A stretch of 64,000 bases of DNA, from positions 1-64,000 of the forward strand of contig NZ_SSCL01000009.1 of assembly GCF_005876955.1 (NCBI RefSeq). Direction: 5' to 3'. Below are positions 15,505-24,514 of the stretch, one piece after another (position 1 is the stretch's first letter; every line of letters starts with the position of its first letter). The DNA comes from Sinomonas gamaensis (lineage in GTDB: Bacteria; Actinomycetota; Actinomycetes; Actinomycetales; Micrococcaceae). The notes beneath the pieces were generated by a model that did no database searches, was not told the origin of the DNA, and worked only from the letters and a program-made list of their open reading frames with translations. The position numbers and the translations under genes were made by a program.

Positions 15505-16976
15505 GTGTCGCGCAGCAGGCTGATCTCCGAACTGCAAGTAGTTTCGCTCAGGTACTCGCCACAACACAACGCCGGATCTTGGTTGTTGATCTCCTGTGCA
15601 TTATCTGGGCCACCATCGGTGCCCAACTGGCGCGTTTTGGTGTCAGCGAACAATCATTGGACATAGCGAGCCATCGTGCGCCTTACACCCTAGTCTCCAT
15701 CCTGATTATCGGCGCGTGGTGGGCCATTCTCGGGGTTTGGGGAAGCCGGGAGGAACGGGTGTTGGGCTACGGTCCCGAAGAGTACAAACGGGTGATCACT
15801 TCCACGCTCTGGCTTTTCGGTGGCGTTGCGATTGTCTCTTACGTCTTTCAATTGGACACCGCTCGCGGGTACGTCGCTATCGCGCTCCCCCTCGGGATCT
15901 CGAGTCTGCTTGCCGCCCGCTGGACCGTTCGAGCAGCCCTCGTTGCCAAACGACAGCGGGGGCAGGGACTCCAACGAGTGCTTTTGATAGGTGGGCCGGA
16001 CCCGGCGAAGCACCTCCATCGGCAGCTTGCGGCGCATCCCGAGGCAGGTTATCTCCCAGTGGGTGCACACCTTCCCGAGGTTTCATCCCACGAGGCAAAG
16101 TCCGATCCCAATGGAGGGCTTCGCGTTGTAGGGCGGGGAGGATCGGTCGCCGACGTACTCAGTGCCATCGAGGAGTCAGGTGCCACCACGGTGGCCATCA
16201 CTTCCGGGGCGGAATTCGATCCGACCCATCTACGCCAACTCGGGTGGCAACTCGCGGCACGGAACATCGGCATGATCATGGCTCCAGCCCTTACCGATGT
16301 TGCTGGACCGCGTATCCACACTCAACCCGTTGCCGGCCTTCCGTTGATTCACGTGACCACCCCGAAGCTCGAAGGTTCAAAGCGTTTCATCAAGCGCACT
16401 TTCGATATCGCCGTAGCCGGCATTCTCCTGGCGCTGCTCTCCGTGCCCATGGCCGTCATCGCACTTCTCGTGCGCGCACAAAGCCCTGGACCCGCACTCT
16501 TCCGCCAACAGAGGGTGGGCAAAGCTGGCATGACTTTCGAGATGTTCAAATTCCGGTCAATGAACCGCGATGCTGAACGTCAGCTTCAAGGTCTGCGCAC
16601 CCATAACGAGGGAGCCGGCCCCCTCTTCAAGATGAAGGTCGACCCGCGGGTCACTCCGTTCGGAAGAGTGCTGCGTCGATACTCAGCCGATGAGCTACCC
16701 CAGCTCATCAATGTGCTCAGAGGCGAAATGAGCCTCGTCGGCCCTCGACCGCCACTGCCCGCAGAGGTTGCCAGCTACGACGATTTCTCTCACCGCCGTC
16801 TACTCGTGAAGCCAGGAATCACCGGTCTGTGGCAGATCTCCGGCCGCAGCGACCTCTCTTGGGAAGACTCACTCCGCCTCGATCTGTACTACGTCGAAAA
16901 TTGGTCAATGACACAGGACCTCATGATCCTCGTGAGGACGGTCCGCGCAGTCCTGCGCAAGAGCGGAGCGTACTAA
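15501..16976 (+). CDS. Undecaprenyl-phosphate sugar phosphotransferase (WcaJ-like, initiating transferase)
   Basis: Transfers a sugar-1-phosphate to undecaprenyl phosphate at the membrane, starting each repeat unit. The 491-residue polytopic protein has an N-terminal four-helix region (about 25-145), a cytoplasmic CoA-binding-like domain (LQRVLLIGGPDPAKHLHRQL) and the C-terminal catalytic bacterial sugar transferase domain: FDIAVAGILLALLSVPM, then MFKFRSMNRDAE and DELPQLINVLRGEMSLVGPR. The ATG at 15501 has GAGAGG 8 bases upstream and overlaps the stop of a 31-codon ORF. The sugar is probably glucose or galactose by analogy; this is not readable from sequence. Confidence 0.92.
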   Translation: MSVAQQADLRTASSFAQVLATTQRRILVVDLLCIIWATIGAQLARFGVSEQSLDIASHRAPYTLVSILIIGAWWAILGVWGSREERVLGYGPEEYKRVITSTLWLFGGVAIVSYVFQLDTARGYVAIALPLGISSLLAARWTVRAALVAKRQRGQGLQRVLLIGGPDPAKHLHRQLAAHPEAGYLPVGAHLPEVSSHEAKSDPNGGLRVVGRGGSVADVLSAIEESGATTVAITSGAEFDPTHLRQLGWQLAARNIGMIMAPALTDVAGPRIHTQPVAGLPLIHVTTPKLEGSKRFIKRTFDIAVAGILLALLSVPMAVIALLVRAQSPGPALFRQQRVGKAGMTFEMFKFRSMNRDAERQLQGLRTHNEGAGPLFKMKVDPRVTPFGRVLRRYSADELPQLINVLRGEMSLVGPRPPLPAEVASYDDFSHRRLLVKPGITGLWQISGRSDLSWEDSLRLDLYYVENWSMTQDLMILVRTVRAVLRKSGAY

Positions 16977-17053
16977 ATGCCTTCAGCAATCACCTCTGAC
17001 CGGGGCGCGCGCATCCCGGGCAACATGGACAGTTACTCTCGTAGGAGCCACAA

Positions 17054-17914
17054 GTGAGCGACACGATTTCCCGCCCCCGCATCCCTGTGTCAGTTCTTGT
17101 CCAAACGAAGAATGAGGAAGCCGGGATTGGACAGTGCCTTCAAGCCTTGGCAAGCTTCGGTGAGGTCGTCGTAGTCGATTCAAATAGCACTGACCGCACG
17201 GCCGCGATCGCTCAAGAACACGGGGCTCGCGTTGTGAACTTCACGTGGAACAGGCGATACCCGAAGAAGAAGCAATGGCAGCTCGAAAACGTAAACGTAG
17301 CAAACAACTGGGTATTGATGCTGGACGCTGATGAGAGGCCAAGCCCGGAACTCATCGACGAGATCCGAACAAGGCTTTCCGAATGGGACGCCACGGCAGT
17401 CGCGGTGGATATCCCTTTGACCTACGTCTTTTCTGGCCGTCATCTGGTTCACGGCCATCGCGTGGTCAAACGCGCTCTTCTCCGACCAGAACACGTCAGG
17501 TTTCCGGAAGTCGACGACTTGGAGGCTCCAGGGATAGGCGAGGTTGAGGGCCACTATCAGCCAACAGTCACAGGAACCATAGCCCAAGCAACACGCTCTA
17601 TTATTCATGATGACGTAGATCCGGTGCGGACTTGGTTCGACCGCCATAACAGGTATTCGGACTGGGAAGCTTACTTGCGCACAAACCCTGCCTCACATTC
17701 CTCCGTAAGCCGGCTGAGGAGCAGACAAGGTCAAATTTTCGACCGAATACCGTTCAAGCCAATAGCCTTTTTTGTCTACAGCTACTTCATTAAACAGGGG
17801 TGGCGAGACGGGCAGGCTGGTTTCGACTATGCTTTCGCATTGAGCTTCTACTATTGGCAAATAAGATTGAAAACGCGTGAGATTTTGCGTCAACGACGAG
17901 CTGCGAACCAATGA
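17054..17914 (+). CDS. Glycosyltransferase family 2 (WaaE/KdtX-like)
   Basis: A GT-A fold transferase of 286 residues. The nucleotide-sugar site is visible as SVLVQTKNEEAGIGQCLQAL, VVVDSNSTDRTAAIA and the metal-binding LMLDADERPSPEL. The middle region has the HGHRVVKRALLRP segment and the C-terminus a hydrophobic stretch (PIAFFVYSYFIKQGW) that may contact the membrane, as in WaaE-type proteins. GTG 17054 has AGGAG 8 bases upstream. Its stop overlaps the next ATG by 4 bp, so it is co-translated with the GT4 gene. Codon use becomes visibly more A/T-rich from here on. Confidence 0.88.
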   Translation: MSDTISRPRIPVSVLVQTKNEEAGIGQCLQALASFGEVVVVDSNSTDRTAAIAQEHGARVVNFTWNRRYPKKKQWQLENVNVANNWVLMLDADERPSPELIDEIRTRLSEWDATAVAVDIPLTYVFSGRHLVHGHRVVKRALLRPEHVRFPEVDDLEAPGIGEVEGHYQPTVTGTIAQATRSIIHDDVDPVRTWFDRHNRYSDWEAYLRTNPASHSSVSRLRSRQGQIFDRIPFKPIAFFVYSYFIKQGWRDGQAGFDYAFALSFYYWQIRLKTREILRQRRAANQ

Positions 17915-19053
17915 AACTTGTACAACTTGTCAATACGCTGTCAGTGGCTGACGGCGGCCCCGCTAGAAACTCATTTGAACTGAACGTAACGCTCAATCAG
18001 ATCGAGGATGTCACCGCGAGACTCTTGTGGTTCCGTGGGACGGTCGAAGAATCGGTTCTAGCATCCTATGATGGCTCCGCGGGACCGGTGCCGAAATGTC
18101 GACCTAAAAGGGTTGAGAACATTTGGCATTTAATCTCAAATATTCGTCAGGCTGATGCAGTAATAGTCCACGGATACTATCTGGGTTGGGTGTTGCCGTC
18201 TGTAGTTATTGCCGCTATCACCCGAATACCCGTCGTCATCACGCCTCACGGCTCTCTCACCAAACGACAGCAGAAATTTTCGGTGCGAAAGAAGGCATTC
18301 TTCGATGCGACCGCCGGTCGAATCATTCGCCGGTATATAAAATCGTTTGTTACCGGATCTCGCATCGAGGCAGAGCAGCTTTTAGCAAAGTTCCCTCGGT
18401 CATCGGCGGTTGCTGCCGGCGTCGGAACGCCAATTCCGGATGGAATCTCGGACGCCGGCGAGTGGAGTACACCCCCCCGCCTGCTCTTGCTGTCACGAAT
18501 TACCCGAAAAAAGAGACACGATTTGGCTATAGAAGCGGTGGCAGAGCTCGTTGCGCAGGGGATTCCTGTAGAACTAGACATTGTCGGTACCGGAAGCGCC
18601 GAGGATGTGCGTAGGCTAAAGAATCAGGCGAGTGTGTGTCAGGTAACCGACTTGGTTCATTTTCACGGGCAGAAGGTGGGAGCCGCGAAGCGAGCCGCCT
18701 TCGAAAATGCCGACATCTTTATTCTGCCGAGCGAAGATGAGAACTTCGGAATCAGCGTCGCTGAAGCTTTAGCGCATGGGGTTCCCACTATCTGCAGCCG
18801 CGAGGTTGCTGCGTCGGAAGGATTGCCTTTCCTCGCGGGATCCAGACTAGTCACGACCTCACCCCAGGACTTGGCCGACGCTGTGAAGGAGCTGCTATCT
18901 CGTGACCGAGCTGAGGCGCGCAGGGTGGCACGCGCGTTCGCAGAGCAAACTTATTCTTGGGAGTCTGCGGCCTGCAAGTGGCTTGATGCGCTGGGATCGA
19001 CTTGCGGTCTGAGCCTCGCTTCTGCCGACTCGGACAAGCCAAAGCTGAAGTGA
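17911..19053 (+). CDS. Glycosyltransferase, GT4 family
   Basis: A 380-residue GT-B transferase. The acceptor domain opens KLVQLVNTLSVADGGPARNS, and the donor domain carries RLLLLSRITRKKRHDLAIEA, a GT4 phosphate-binding segment, and the EX7E signature in EDENFGISVAEALAHGVP. It adds one sugar to the lipid-linked repeat unit; donor and linkage are unknown. The ATG overlaps the previous stop (ATGA), and the flippase gene follows after 2 bp. A/T-ending codons are frequent, in contrast to genes outside the cluster centre. Confidence 0.9.
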   Translation: MKLVQLVNTLSVADGGPARNSFELNVTLNQIEDVTARLLWFRGTVEESVLASYDGSAGPVPKCRPKRVENIWHLISNIRQADAVIVHGYYLGWVLPSVVIAAITRIPVVITPHGSLTKRQQKFSVRKKAFFDATAGRIIRRYIKSFVTGSRIEAEQLLAKFPRSSAVAAGVGTPIPDGISDAGEWSTPPRLLLLSRITRKKRHDLAIEAVAELVAQGIPVELDIVGTGSAEDVRRLKNQASVCQVTDLVHFHGQKVGAAKRAAFENADIFILPSEDENFGISVAEALAHGVPTICSREVAASEGLPFLAGSRLVTTSPQDLADAVKELLSRDRAEARRVARAFAEQTYSWESAACKWLDALGSTCGLSLASADSDKPKLK

Positions 19054-19055
19054 CC

Positions 19056-20453
19056 ATGAATCAGCAGTCTGAACCTTTGAGACGTGGGACTAGAGACTCC
19101 CCGATTGTGGGCCGCCGATATCGGGTGAACAAGCTTCCTACAAACACATCCGGACACGGGAGCCTGCTGGGTGGTGTCGGACGAGGCGCGTTGGCGAAAG
19201 TAGCAACTCTCCCGGTGACAGCGCTCGCGTCCTTATTGTTCACATCGCTCGTGATTCATCACTCCGGATCACAAGTTTTCGGCTTTGTGATGCTGATCGC
19301 GTCTCTTTTCATGCTTGTACCTTTCGCTGATCTCGGGGTCGGAGCGAGCGTCGTCAACGCCGTTGCTGTATCGAGCAGATCCGATGCGGAGATGAGAGTC
19401 GCGCGCGCTGTGGTGAGAAAGGCGATGAAGGTCCTTTCATTATCCGCTCTATCTCTGCTCGCCGTCGGAGGTGCCGTATCTCTGGGAGGCCTATGGTCCA
19501 GGCTTCTGAACGTGCCACTTACCCCCGGATTTCAGCAGTGGATTCCTACCCTAGCCATCCTGCCATTCGCACTCGCGCTTCCCCTTAGCGTGGGGAATCG
19601 CATTCTCATCGGCGCGGGGGCCAATCACACGGCGACCGTGATTGGGGTCCTCGGCCCTGTCGGCTCATTAGCCGTGACAGCCATCCTCATTCAAGCGGAC
19701 GTCGATCCGCTCGTATATTCAGTCGGCCCTTCTACTGGGGTTCTCATCAGTTCAGCTCTTGCCTATTTCCTAGGGACCAAACGTTTGAACTGGCCTCTAT
19801 GGGAACGCGGCTTCGGACTGCCCCGGGTGACTCTTCGCGGCGCGGCTGTCCCAATGTTCATTATCTCTATAGCAGTTCCACTGGGTGTACAGTTGCAGCG
19901 CTACTTCGTCTCCAATCTTGCAAGTTCAGATCTTGCTCAGTACGCGTTGGCGGCCCAGCTGTATTTTCCGTGCTACAGCGTGATCTCAAACGGTTCGATC
20001 AGCCTGTGGCCAATATTTGCCTCTGACCGCAGAGCGGCCGCCGAAGCTTGGACGAAGGCGTTCGGCCTGATGGCCTCGATAGGCATATTGGCATTCGCTG
20101 GCTATGTGCTCTTCGCTCCGCTCTTGGCCAACGTCGTATCGGGAGGAAAGATTCACGTCGGCACCGGATTGCTAGTTGCCTTCGGCGCTCTGCTCCTGGT
20201 TATGGCCGCACACCAACCCGCCGGAATGTTCCTAACATGGGACGCCGCACTCCGCATCCAAGCCCTCTGCAGCGTCTTTGCGCTCGCCCTCATTGCCTGC
20301 ATCAGTCTGGTGACCGTTCCCGTTTTTGGTACTCCATCTGCCGTTTGGGCCACCGTAATCGGCGTCGGACTAGCTCAGTTGGTTCCCGGAATTGCGCTCG
20401 TTCTCCGGCACATTAGGAAGGACGCACGGCGTGAAATCAGTCACAGTCTATGA
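19056..20453 (+). CDS. Repeat-unit flippase, Wzx-like (MOP superfamily)
   Basis: A polytopic protein of about 465 residues with roughly 12-14 hydrophobic helices, matching polysaccharide flippases that move undecaprenyl-linked repeat units across the membrane. It has a 45-residue hydrophilic N-terminus, then LAKVATLPVTALASLLFTSL and FVMLIASLFMLVPFADLGVG, the GLG-like motif usual in the first helices of Wzx proteins. The ATG at 19056 follows the GT4 stop by 2 bp. The 3' end overlaps the next gene by 23 bp. Assignment rests on topology and on the operon position among glycosyltransferases. Confidence 0.85.
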   Translation: MNQQSEPLRRGTRDSPIVGRRYRVNKLPTNTSGHGSLLGGVGRGALAKVATLPVTALASLLFTSLVIHHSGSQVFGFVMLIASLFMLVPFADLGVGASVVNAVAVSSRSDAEMRVARAVVRKAMKVLSLSALSLLAVGGAVSLGGLWSRLLNVPLTPGFQQWIPTLAILPFALALPLSVGNRILIGAGANHTATVIGVLGPVGSLAVTAILIQADVDPLVYSVGPSTGVLISSALAYFLGTKRLNWPLWERGFGLPRVTLRGAAVPMFIISIAVPLGVQLQRYFVSNLASSDLAQYALAAQLYFPCYSVISNGSISLWPIFASDRRAAAEAWTKAFGLMASIGILAFAGYVLFAPLLANVVSGGKIHVGTGLLVAFGALLLVMAAHQPAGMFLTWDAALRIQALCSVFALALIACISLVTVPVFGTPSAVWATVIGVGLAQLVPGIALVLRHIRKDARREISHSL

Positions 20454-21468
20454 TCCCAACCATCTCAATCCCTACGGGAGAGAGCTCGCTCGGATCCTTT
20501 CTGGATCGGGATTCCGCATAAGACTCTGGATTTCAGAGGAACAGGTCAGCTCCATCCCGCCGTCCACCAGCGTTCAGCTTGGGCTATTGCCGGGACAAGG
20601 CCTTCACGGACTTATCGGCTTCATTCGGCGCGTCGTCCTCCCGCTGCGCCTCGCGATGAGTCGGATGCGGGATCCCTTGGTGGTTGTATGGACGAGGGAC
20701 AGTTGGGACGGCTTGGTCTTCGGATTGAGAGCAATAGCCGGCGGGAAGACCGCCTTCGTCCACCACAACCCTGTCGAAGGGCGAGGGCGAAATGGCTGGG
20801 CCCGCCGCTCGCAGGAGTTCCTCGAGAAGCATGCCCGCGTCCTAGTCCATCAAGCCCGACTGGCGCCGATGGTCAGGCGGTCACGCTATCCGGTGCAAAT
20901 CGTTGTTCATCCTCCGTACCGACAGATCCGAGACCTGGCCTTTCAGGACGAGATCACAGAGGCGGGAAATCGCCCGCGACTAGCGTTTGTGGGCGCCCTT
21001 AGGCGGGACAAGGGTTTCGACGATCTATCTGACGTAGCATCTATGTCCGATGCCTCCTGGGATCTTCTACTGTTGGGCCCAGCCCCCGAACACGAGCTTG
21101 AGAGCCTCTCGAAGAGGTTGGGCGACGAGAGAAAGCTCATCACCCCTGGGAGGGGCCACAGATTGAGCGACAAAGAGCTTTCCACCGCACTCCGCACGTG
21201 TCGCCTTATGATCGCCCCATATACATCTGTCACTGAAAGTGGATCGATCAACCTCGCCCTGTCAATTGGAACCCCTGTTCTCGCCTACGATTCACCAGGC
21301 ACCTATGCCTTGCTAAACTCATCGAGTTTATCGAAGGATGCAGCAGGATTGGCCAGATTGATAGACAAGTTCTTGGAAAGTCCTTGGGATACTTTCAGCG
21401 TTACCTTCGAGGAACGAGAAAGATCCTCATCAGACTCCTGGAAGAAGGCACTGGAGAGCCTCGCATGA
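20431..21468 (+). CDS. Glycosyltransferase (GT-B, GT4-like)
   Basis: A 345-residue putative transferase. The N-terminus SVTVYDPNHLNPYGRELARI and the segment GKTAFVHHNPVEGRGRNGWA suggest the acceptor domain, and RPRLAFVGALRRDKGFDDLS plus SGSINLALSIGTPVLAYDSP the donor domain of a GT4-like enzyme. It lacks a clean EX7E, so it is a divergent member. GTG 20431 follows AGGAAGGA and lies within the end of the flippase gene (23-bp overlap). Its stop overlaps the next start (ATGA). Substrates are unknown. Confidence 0.8.
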   Translation: MKSVTVYDPNHLNPYGRELARILSGSGFRIRLWISEEQVSSIPPSTSVQLGLLPGQGLHGLIGFIRRVVLPLRLAMSRMRDPLVVVWTRDSWDGLVFGLRAIAGGKTAFVHHNPVEGRGRNGWARRSQEFLEKHARVLVHQARLAPMVRRSRYPVQIVVHPPYRQIRDLAFQDEITEAGNRPRLAFVGALRRDKGFDDLSDVASMSDASWDLLLLGPAPEHELESLSKRLGDERKLITPGRGHRLSDKELSTALRTCRLMIAPYTSVTESGSINLALSIGTPVLAYDSPGTYALLNSSSLSKDAAGLARLIDKFLESPWDTFSVTFEERERSSSDSWKKALESLA

Positions 21469-22274
21469 TACCTACGCTCAGCATCATCACGGTCACATAC
21501 AATGCTGGCCCTAATCTAGACACGACCCTAGAGTCCATCAAGGAGTTGAAACGCGCCCTTCACGATCAGGCTTGCAGTCTGGAATTTGTAGCCATTGATG
21601 GAAATTCATCGGACGACACCGTCGAAGTCCTGAGGAGGTCTGAGCTTCCCGATGTTCTGGTCACGGAACCTGACGCGGGAATCTACGACGCCATGAATAA
21701 AGGGGCGGCACTTGCTTCCGGCCACTGGATTCACTTTCTGAACGCCGGTGACTACATCATCGACATAGCTGGGTATGTCGAACTACTTTCATGCCTCCAA
21801 AAAACGGATCAGGGCGCGGAGGACGCTTGGTGGGTCTCTGGAGCACTCAACCTTGCAGGCGGCGCGGGCACTCCAACAAGGATTCCCAATACGCCTCACT
21901 CATGGTTCAATCACGTGGTCGGACTCCAGCCCCACTGCCATCAGGCCTGCTGGTTCAGACGCGACATCTTCAACGCTCTCGGCGGACACGACCTTCAACA
22001 CGGTACTGCGGCCGATTACGCATTCATTGTGAAGTGCGGGATGGTTGCGCGTCCACGGATTTTCGACAAGGAACTAATCGGCTATCTCGGAGGAGGCGTA
22101 TCCGAGATAGGACCGTGGAAGAATCAACTCCTCCTTCATCGCGTCAGAAGAAGTCTCTTCAATTATCGACCGGTCGCAACATCGATTGATCTGACTGCAA
22201 GCACGGCAATTGCGGTCGCAAACGCAGCGAAAATAGCTACGGGCCGCGCACTTAGGCGCGCTGGGCTGCGCTGA
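21465..22274 (+). CDS. Glycosyltransferase family 2 (WcaA-like)
   Basis: A 269-residue GT-A transferase: PTLSIITVTYNAGPNLDTTL, then VAIDGNSSDDTVEVLRRSEL, the YDAMNKGAALASGHWIHFLN segment and NAGD in place of the DxD metal motif. The C-terminal half contains QPHCHQACWFRRDIFNALGG, as in WcaA-type enzymes that act late in repeat-unit assembly. ATG 21465 overlaps the preceding stop. The gene ends 20 bp before the acetyltransferase gene. It belongs to the same transcription unit as the four genes upstream. Confidence 0.87.
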   Translation: MIPTLSIITVTYNAGPNLDTTLESIKELKRALHDQACSLEFVAIDGNSSDDTVEVLRRSELPDVLVTEPDAGIYDAMNKGAALASGHWIHFLNAGDYIIDIAGYVELLSCLQKTDQGAEDAWWVSGALNLAGGAGTPTRIPNTPHSWFNHVVGLQPHCHQACWFRRDIFNALGGHDLQHGTAADYAFIVKCGMVARPRIFDKELIGYLGGGVSEIGPWKNQLLLHRVRRSLFNYRPVATSIDLTASTAIAVANAAKIATGRALRRAGLR

Positions 22275-22294
22275 AACCTGTAAAAGAAACGGAA

Positions 22295-22792
22295 GTGACA
22301 AGCTTGGACGAGAGTCGATTCAGCCATCACATGCACTGCACTCGACTGTGGCGTGCGGCAATAGCGATGAAACGTGCCCACATTCCAGCGCTGCCCGGTT
22401 TGATGTGGTGGGTGATCAAAGCTCTCTTCGGCGCTGAACTCCCGATCTGGGAGGAAATAGCCCACGGCGTGGTGCTTCTTCACAATGGCGAAGGGGTGGT
22501 CATTCACCCCGGGACCCGCTTCGAAGGCGATGCGTTGGTGTTCCACCGAGTTACCCTGGGCAACTCGTGGGGGAGTCATGAAGGGACACCAAGCATAGGA
22601 AGGGACGTCATAATCGGAGTCGGTGCCTCCGTTCTCGGCAACGTGAGGATAGGCGAAGGGTCCATGGTTGCTGCTGGTGCTGTGGTCACGCGCGACGTGC
22701 CACCAGGCAGTCTTGCTATCGGCAACCCCGCTCAAGTCAAGCCCCTAGCTCCGAACCACGTCCGCGATCTGCTTGAGCCTCGGTCGCAGTGA
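22295..22792 (+). CDS. Serine-acetyltransferase-like hexapeptide O-acetyltransferase
   Basis: A 165-residue left-handed beta-helix acetyltransferase. The helical N-terminus is followed by hexapeptide coils IHPGTRFEGDALVFHRVTLG, GRDVIIGVGASVLGNVRIG and GSMVAAGAVVTRDVPPGSLA, with FHRVTLG holding the catalytic His typical of CysE-like enzymes. In this setting it more likely acetylates a polysaccharide sugar than serine; WcaB of colanic acid is a comparable enzyme. GTG 22295 follows ACGGAA. It is the last gene of the rightward block. Confidence 0.87.
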   Translation: MTSLDESRFSHHMHCTRLWRAAIAMKRAHIPALPGLMWWVIKALFGAELPIWEEIAHGVVLLHNGEGVVIHPGTRFEGDALVFHRVTLGNSWGSHEGTPSIGRDVIIGVGASVLGNVRIGEGSMVAAGAVVTRDVPPGSLAIGNPAQVKPLAPNHVRDLLEPRSQ

Positions 22793-23119
22793 GGACGACC
22801 CTTCGCGCAACTCCCACTCTTGAGTATTCCAATGAGTCGTGATCCAACTCCGTCCTCTCGAGGCCATCATTCGGGCAGCTTCAATACGTCGTCGTTGGGT
22901 TTTCTCACTTGTAGCATTGTCAAGAACTGGAAGTCTATGAGCGAGCAAGACATATCACACCGTCCACCACATCACGGGAGTTCAACTTCCCGCTCGGGTT
23001 AGGTCCAAGTTGCACCAGAGACAAGCAAACGTTCGCTAAAATCCACAGAAGTTTATTGGGCCACGTCTGGTGCTCAGAAGCGCTAATTCGAAGGAAGCTT
23101 TATTTCATCTGAAGGGACG
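22793..23119. other. 327-bp gap with no intact gene; possible decayed gene on the minus strand
   Basis: A/T-rich stretch between the convergent acetyltransferase and polymerase genes. On the minus strand, 22745-22948 is open (LAHRLPVLDNATSEKTQ near its start) and overlaps the acetyltransferase end; frames upstream of it are broken by stops. It may be the relic of a transferase gene, but I could not identify a family. No good terminator hairpin was found. Confidence 0.35.
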
Positions 23120-24430
23120 TCAGCGGCGAGCGTTACTCGATTCACGGTCGATCTCATGATCGATCGCCCCGATCATGATCACCGATACAGATCCTGTGTC
23201 GCGATTCCCCACGTTGCTTCGCGCACAACTAGTGTCGAAAGCAGATTTCCCCATCGTAACGACGGCTAACGGGATCCAGATAGCCCAGACCTCGGTTCCG
23301 GGCGTAAAAAGGTCTGTGGGCACCTCGAGCCATCCAACCGTTATGAATACGAACACCCAGACAGATGGTGCAATGATCCCAGCTCGACCCAGGCTACTGC
23401 CCCGACCGAGCGCCACGAGGTACAACAGGACCAGTCCGGCGAGACCGACGAGGCCGCAGGTGATCAAGAAATGAACGTACATGTTGTGAGCGTGGAAGGC
23501 GCCGGAGCCGACATCGTTCTGGATCTCAGCGAGCTCCGCAAATATTTGGACGCCCTTGCCGAGCATCGGGCTGGTCGCCCACTGGTCGAGCGACCCAGCC
23601 CAGATCAGGCCCCGTCCGGTGAAGCTCTCCGCGTTCGACGTAATGACAACGAGAGCGCCCGTGATGAAAACGCTGACGTTCAGTATGTAGAGTCCGAGCG
23701 GAGAAAACGCAGCCTTCTTACCGTATTTCCGGATGCTGAGCCAAAGTATCGTCGCGAGAACACCGACGCCAGCTGCTACGAGCGATGTCCTCGACCCGCT
23801 CCAAAGAAGCGCAACAGCGACCACCGTGTAGCCCATCCACCGCCATCTACGACGCACGATAAATGCTACGAACGGGAGGCCTAGTGCCAAAGACTCGCCG
23901 AGTTGGTTAGGGTGGTACAGCGGGCCAACGAGAAGCTGGCTGCTAATGATTCCTTTGTCTACCCCTGGGGATTGCTCCATAAGTGCAGCACCGGGCATTG
24001 CGACCGCGAGCACGAGCGAAGAGATGGCAAGCAAGGACGCGAGACTTCCGATTGTCCGCAGAACCCGTTTGGGGTCATCAAGTGAACCCGCCACCACCCC
24101 AGCCACTGGGTAGATGACGCTGGTATAGCTGATTCGATGCTCCATGTATGCCGTCGCGATCGTCATTGCGACCCACGGGAGCAGATAGATGATGAGCGCG
24201 AATCCGCCCCTAAACCGACGCAGGCTGAACCCTCCCACGACCAGAGCAACGAGGATTACGGCGACCTGGAGGGCGCTCCCGAGCTGCATCGCGAGCGGGG
24301 AGGTTTCAGTCTGCAATTGAACAGAGATCTGCGTGCGTGCGTTAAGGAGGTTTTGGGCAGCCGCAGGCAGGACAGCCCATGCGAATAGGGCCACAACGAA
24401 GATCGAGCCGCGGTCGGGTTTCACGGGCAT
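23120..24430 (-). CDS. O-antigen ligase / polymerase family membrane protein (Wzy-like)
   Basis: A 436-residue polytopic protein with roughly 10-12 helices. The large extracellular loop region contains GPLYHPNQLGESLALGLPF and, near the C-terminus, GAFHAHNMYVHFLITCGLVG, the HN-containing signature of O-antigen ligase/Wzy proteins, plus GSRTSLVAAG. It should polymerise flipped repeat units on the outer face. ATG 24430 is preceded by GGGGGGAAAT; the ATG 12 bases earlier has no ribosome site. The gene is transcribed leftward, against the glycosyltransferase block, with SGNH and acyltransferase genes upstream in the same direction. Confidence 0.86.
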   Translation of the reverse strand: MPVKPDRGSIFVVALFAWAVLPAAAQNLLNARTQISVQLQTETSPLAMQLGSALQVAVILVALVVGGFSLRRFRGGFALIIYLLPWVAMTIATAYMEHRISYTSVIYPVAGVVAGSLDDPKRVLRTIGSLASLLAISSLVLAVAMPGAALMEQSPGVDKGIISSQLLVGPLYHPNQLGESLALGLPFVAFIVRRRWRWMGYTVVAVALLWSGSRTSLVAAGVGVLATILWLSIRKYGKKAAFSPLGLYILNVSVFITGALVVITSNAESFTGRGLIWAGSLDQWATSPMLGKGVQIFAELAEIQNDVGSGAFHAHNMYVHFLITCGLVGLAGLVLLYLVALGRGSSLGRAGIIAPSVWVFVFITVGWLEVPTDLFTPGTEVWAIWIPLAVVTMGKSAFDTSCARSNVGNRDTGSVSVIMIGAIDHEIDRESSNARR

Positions 24431-24514
24431 ATTTCCCCCCATTCACATGAGACAAAGGACTCGGTATCCGCGCCGTCGGCGCCCAAATAGCCGAGAGGAA
24501 AGTATTTCTTCATA

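Noticed and set aside
22745-22948. Independent 67-codon gene on the minus strand
   Set aside because: It overlaps the acetyltransferase gene, has no clear ribosome site and no family match. Treated as a possible relic only.
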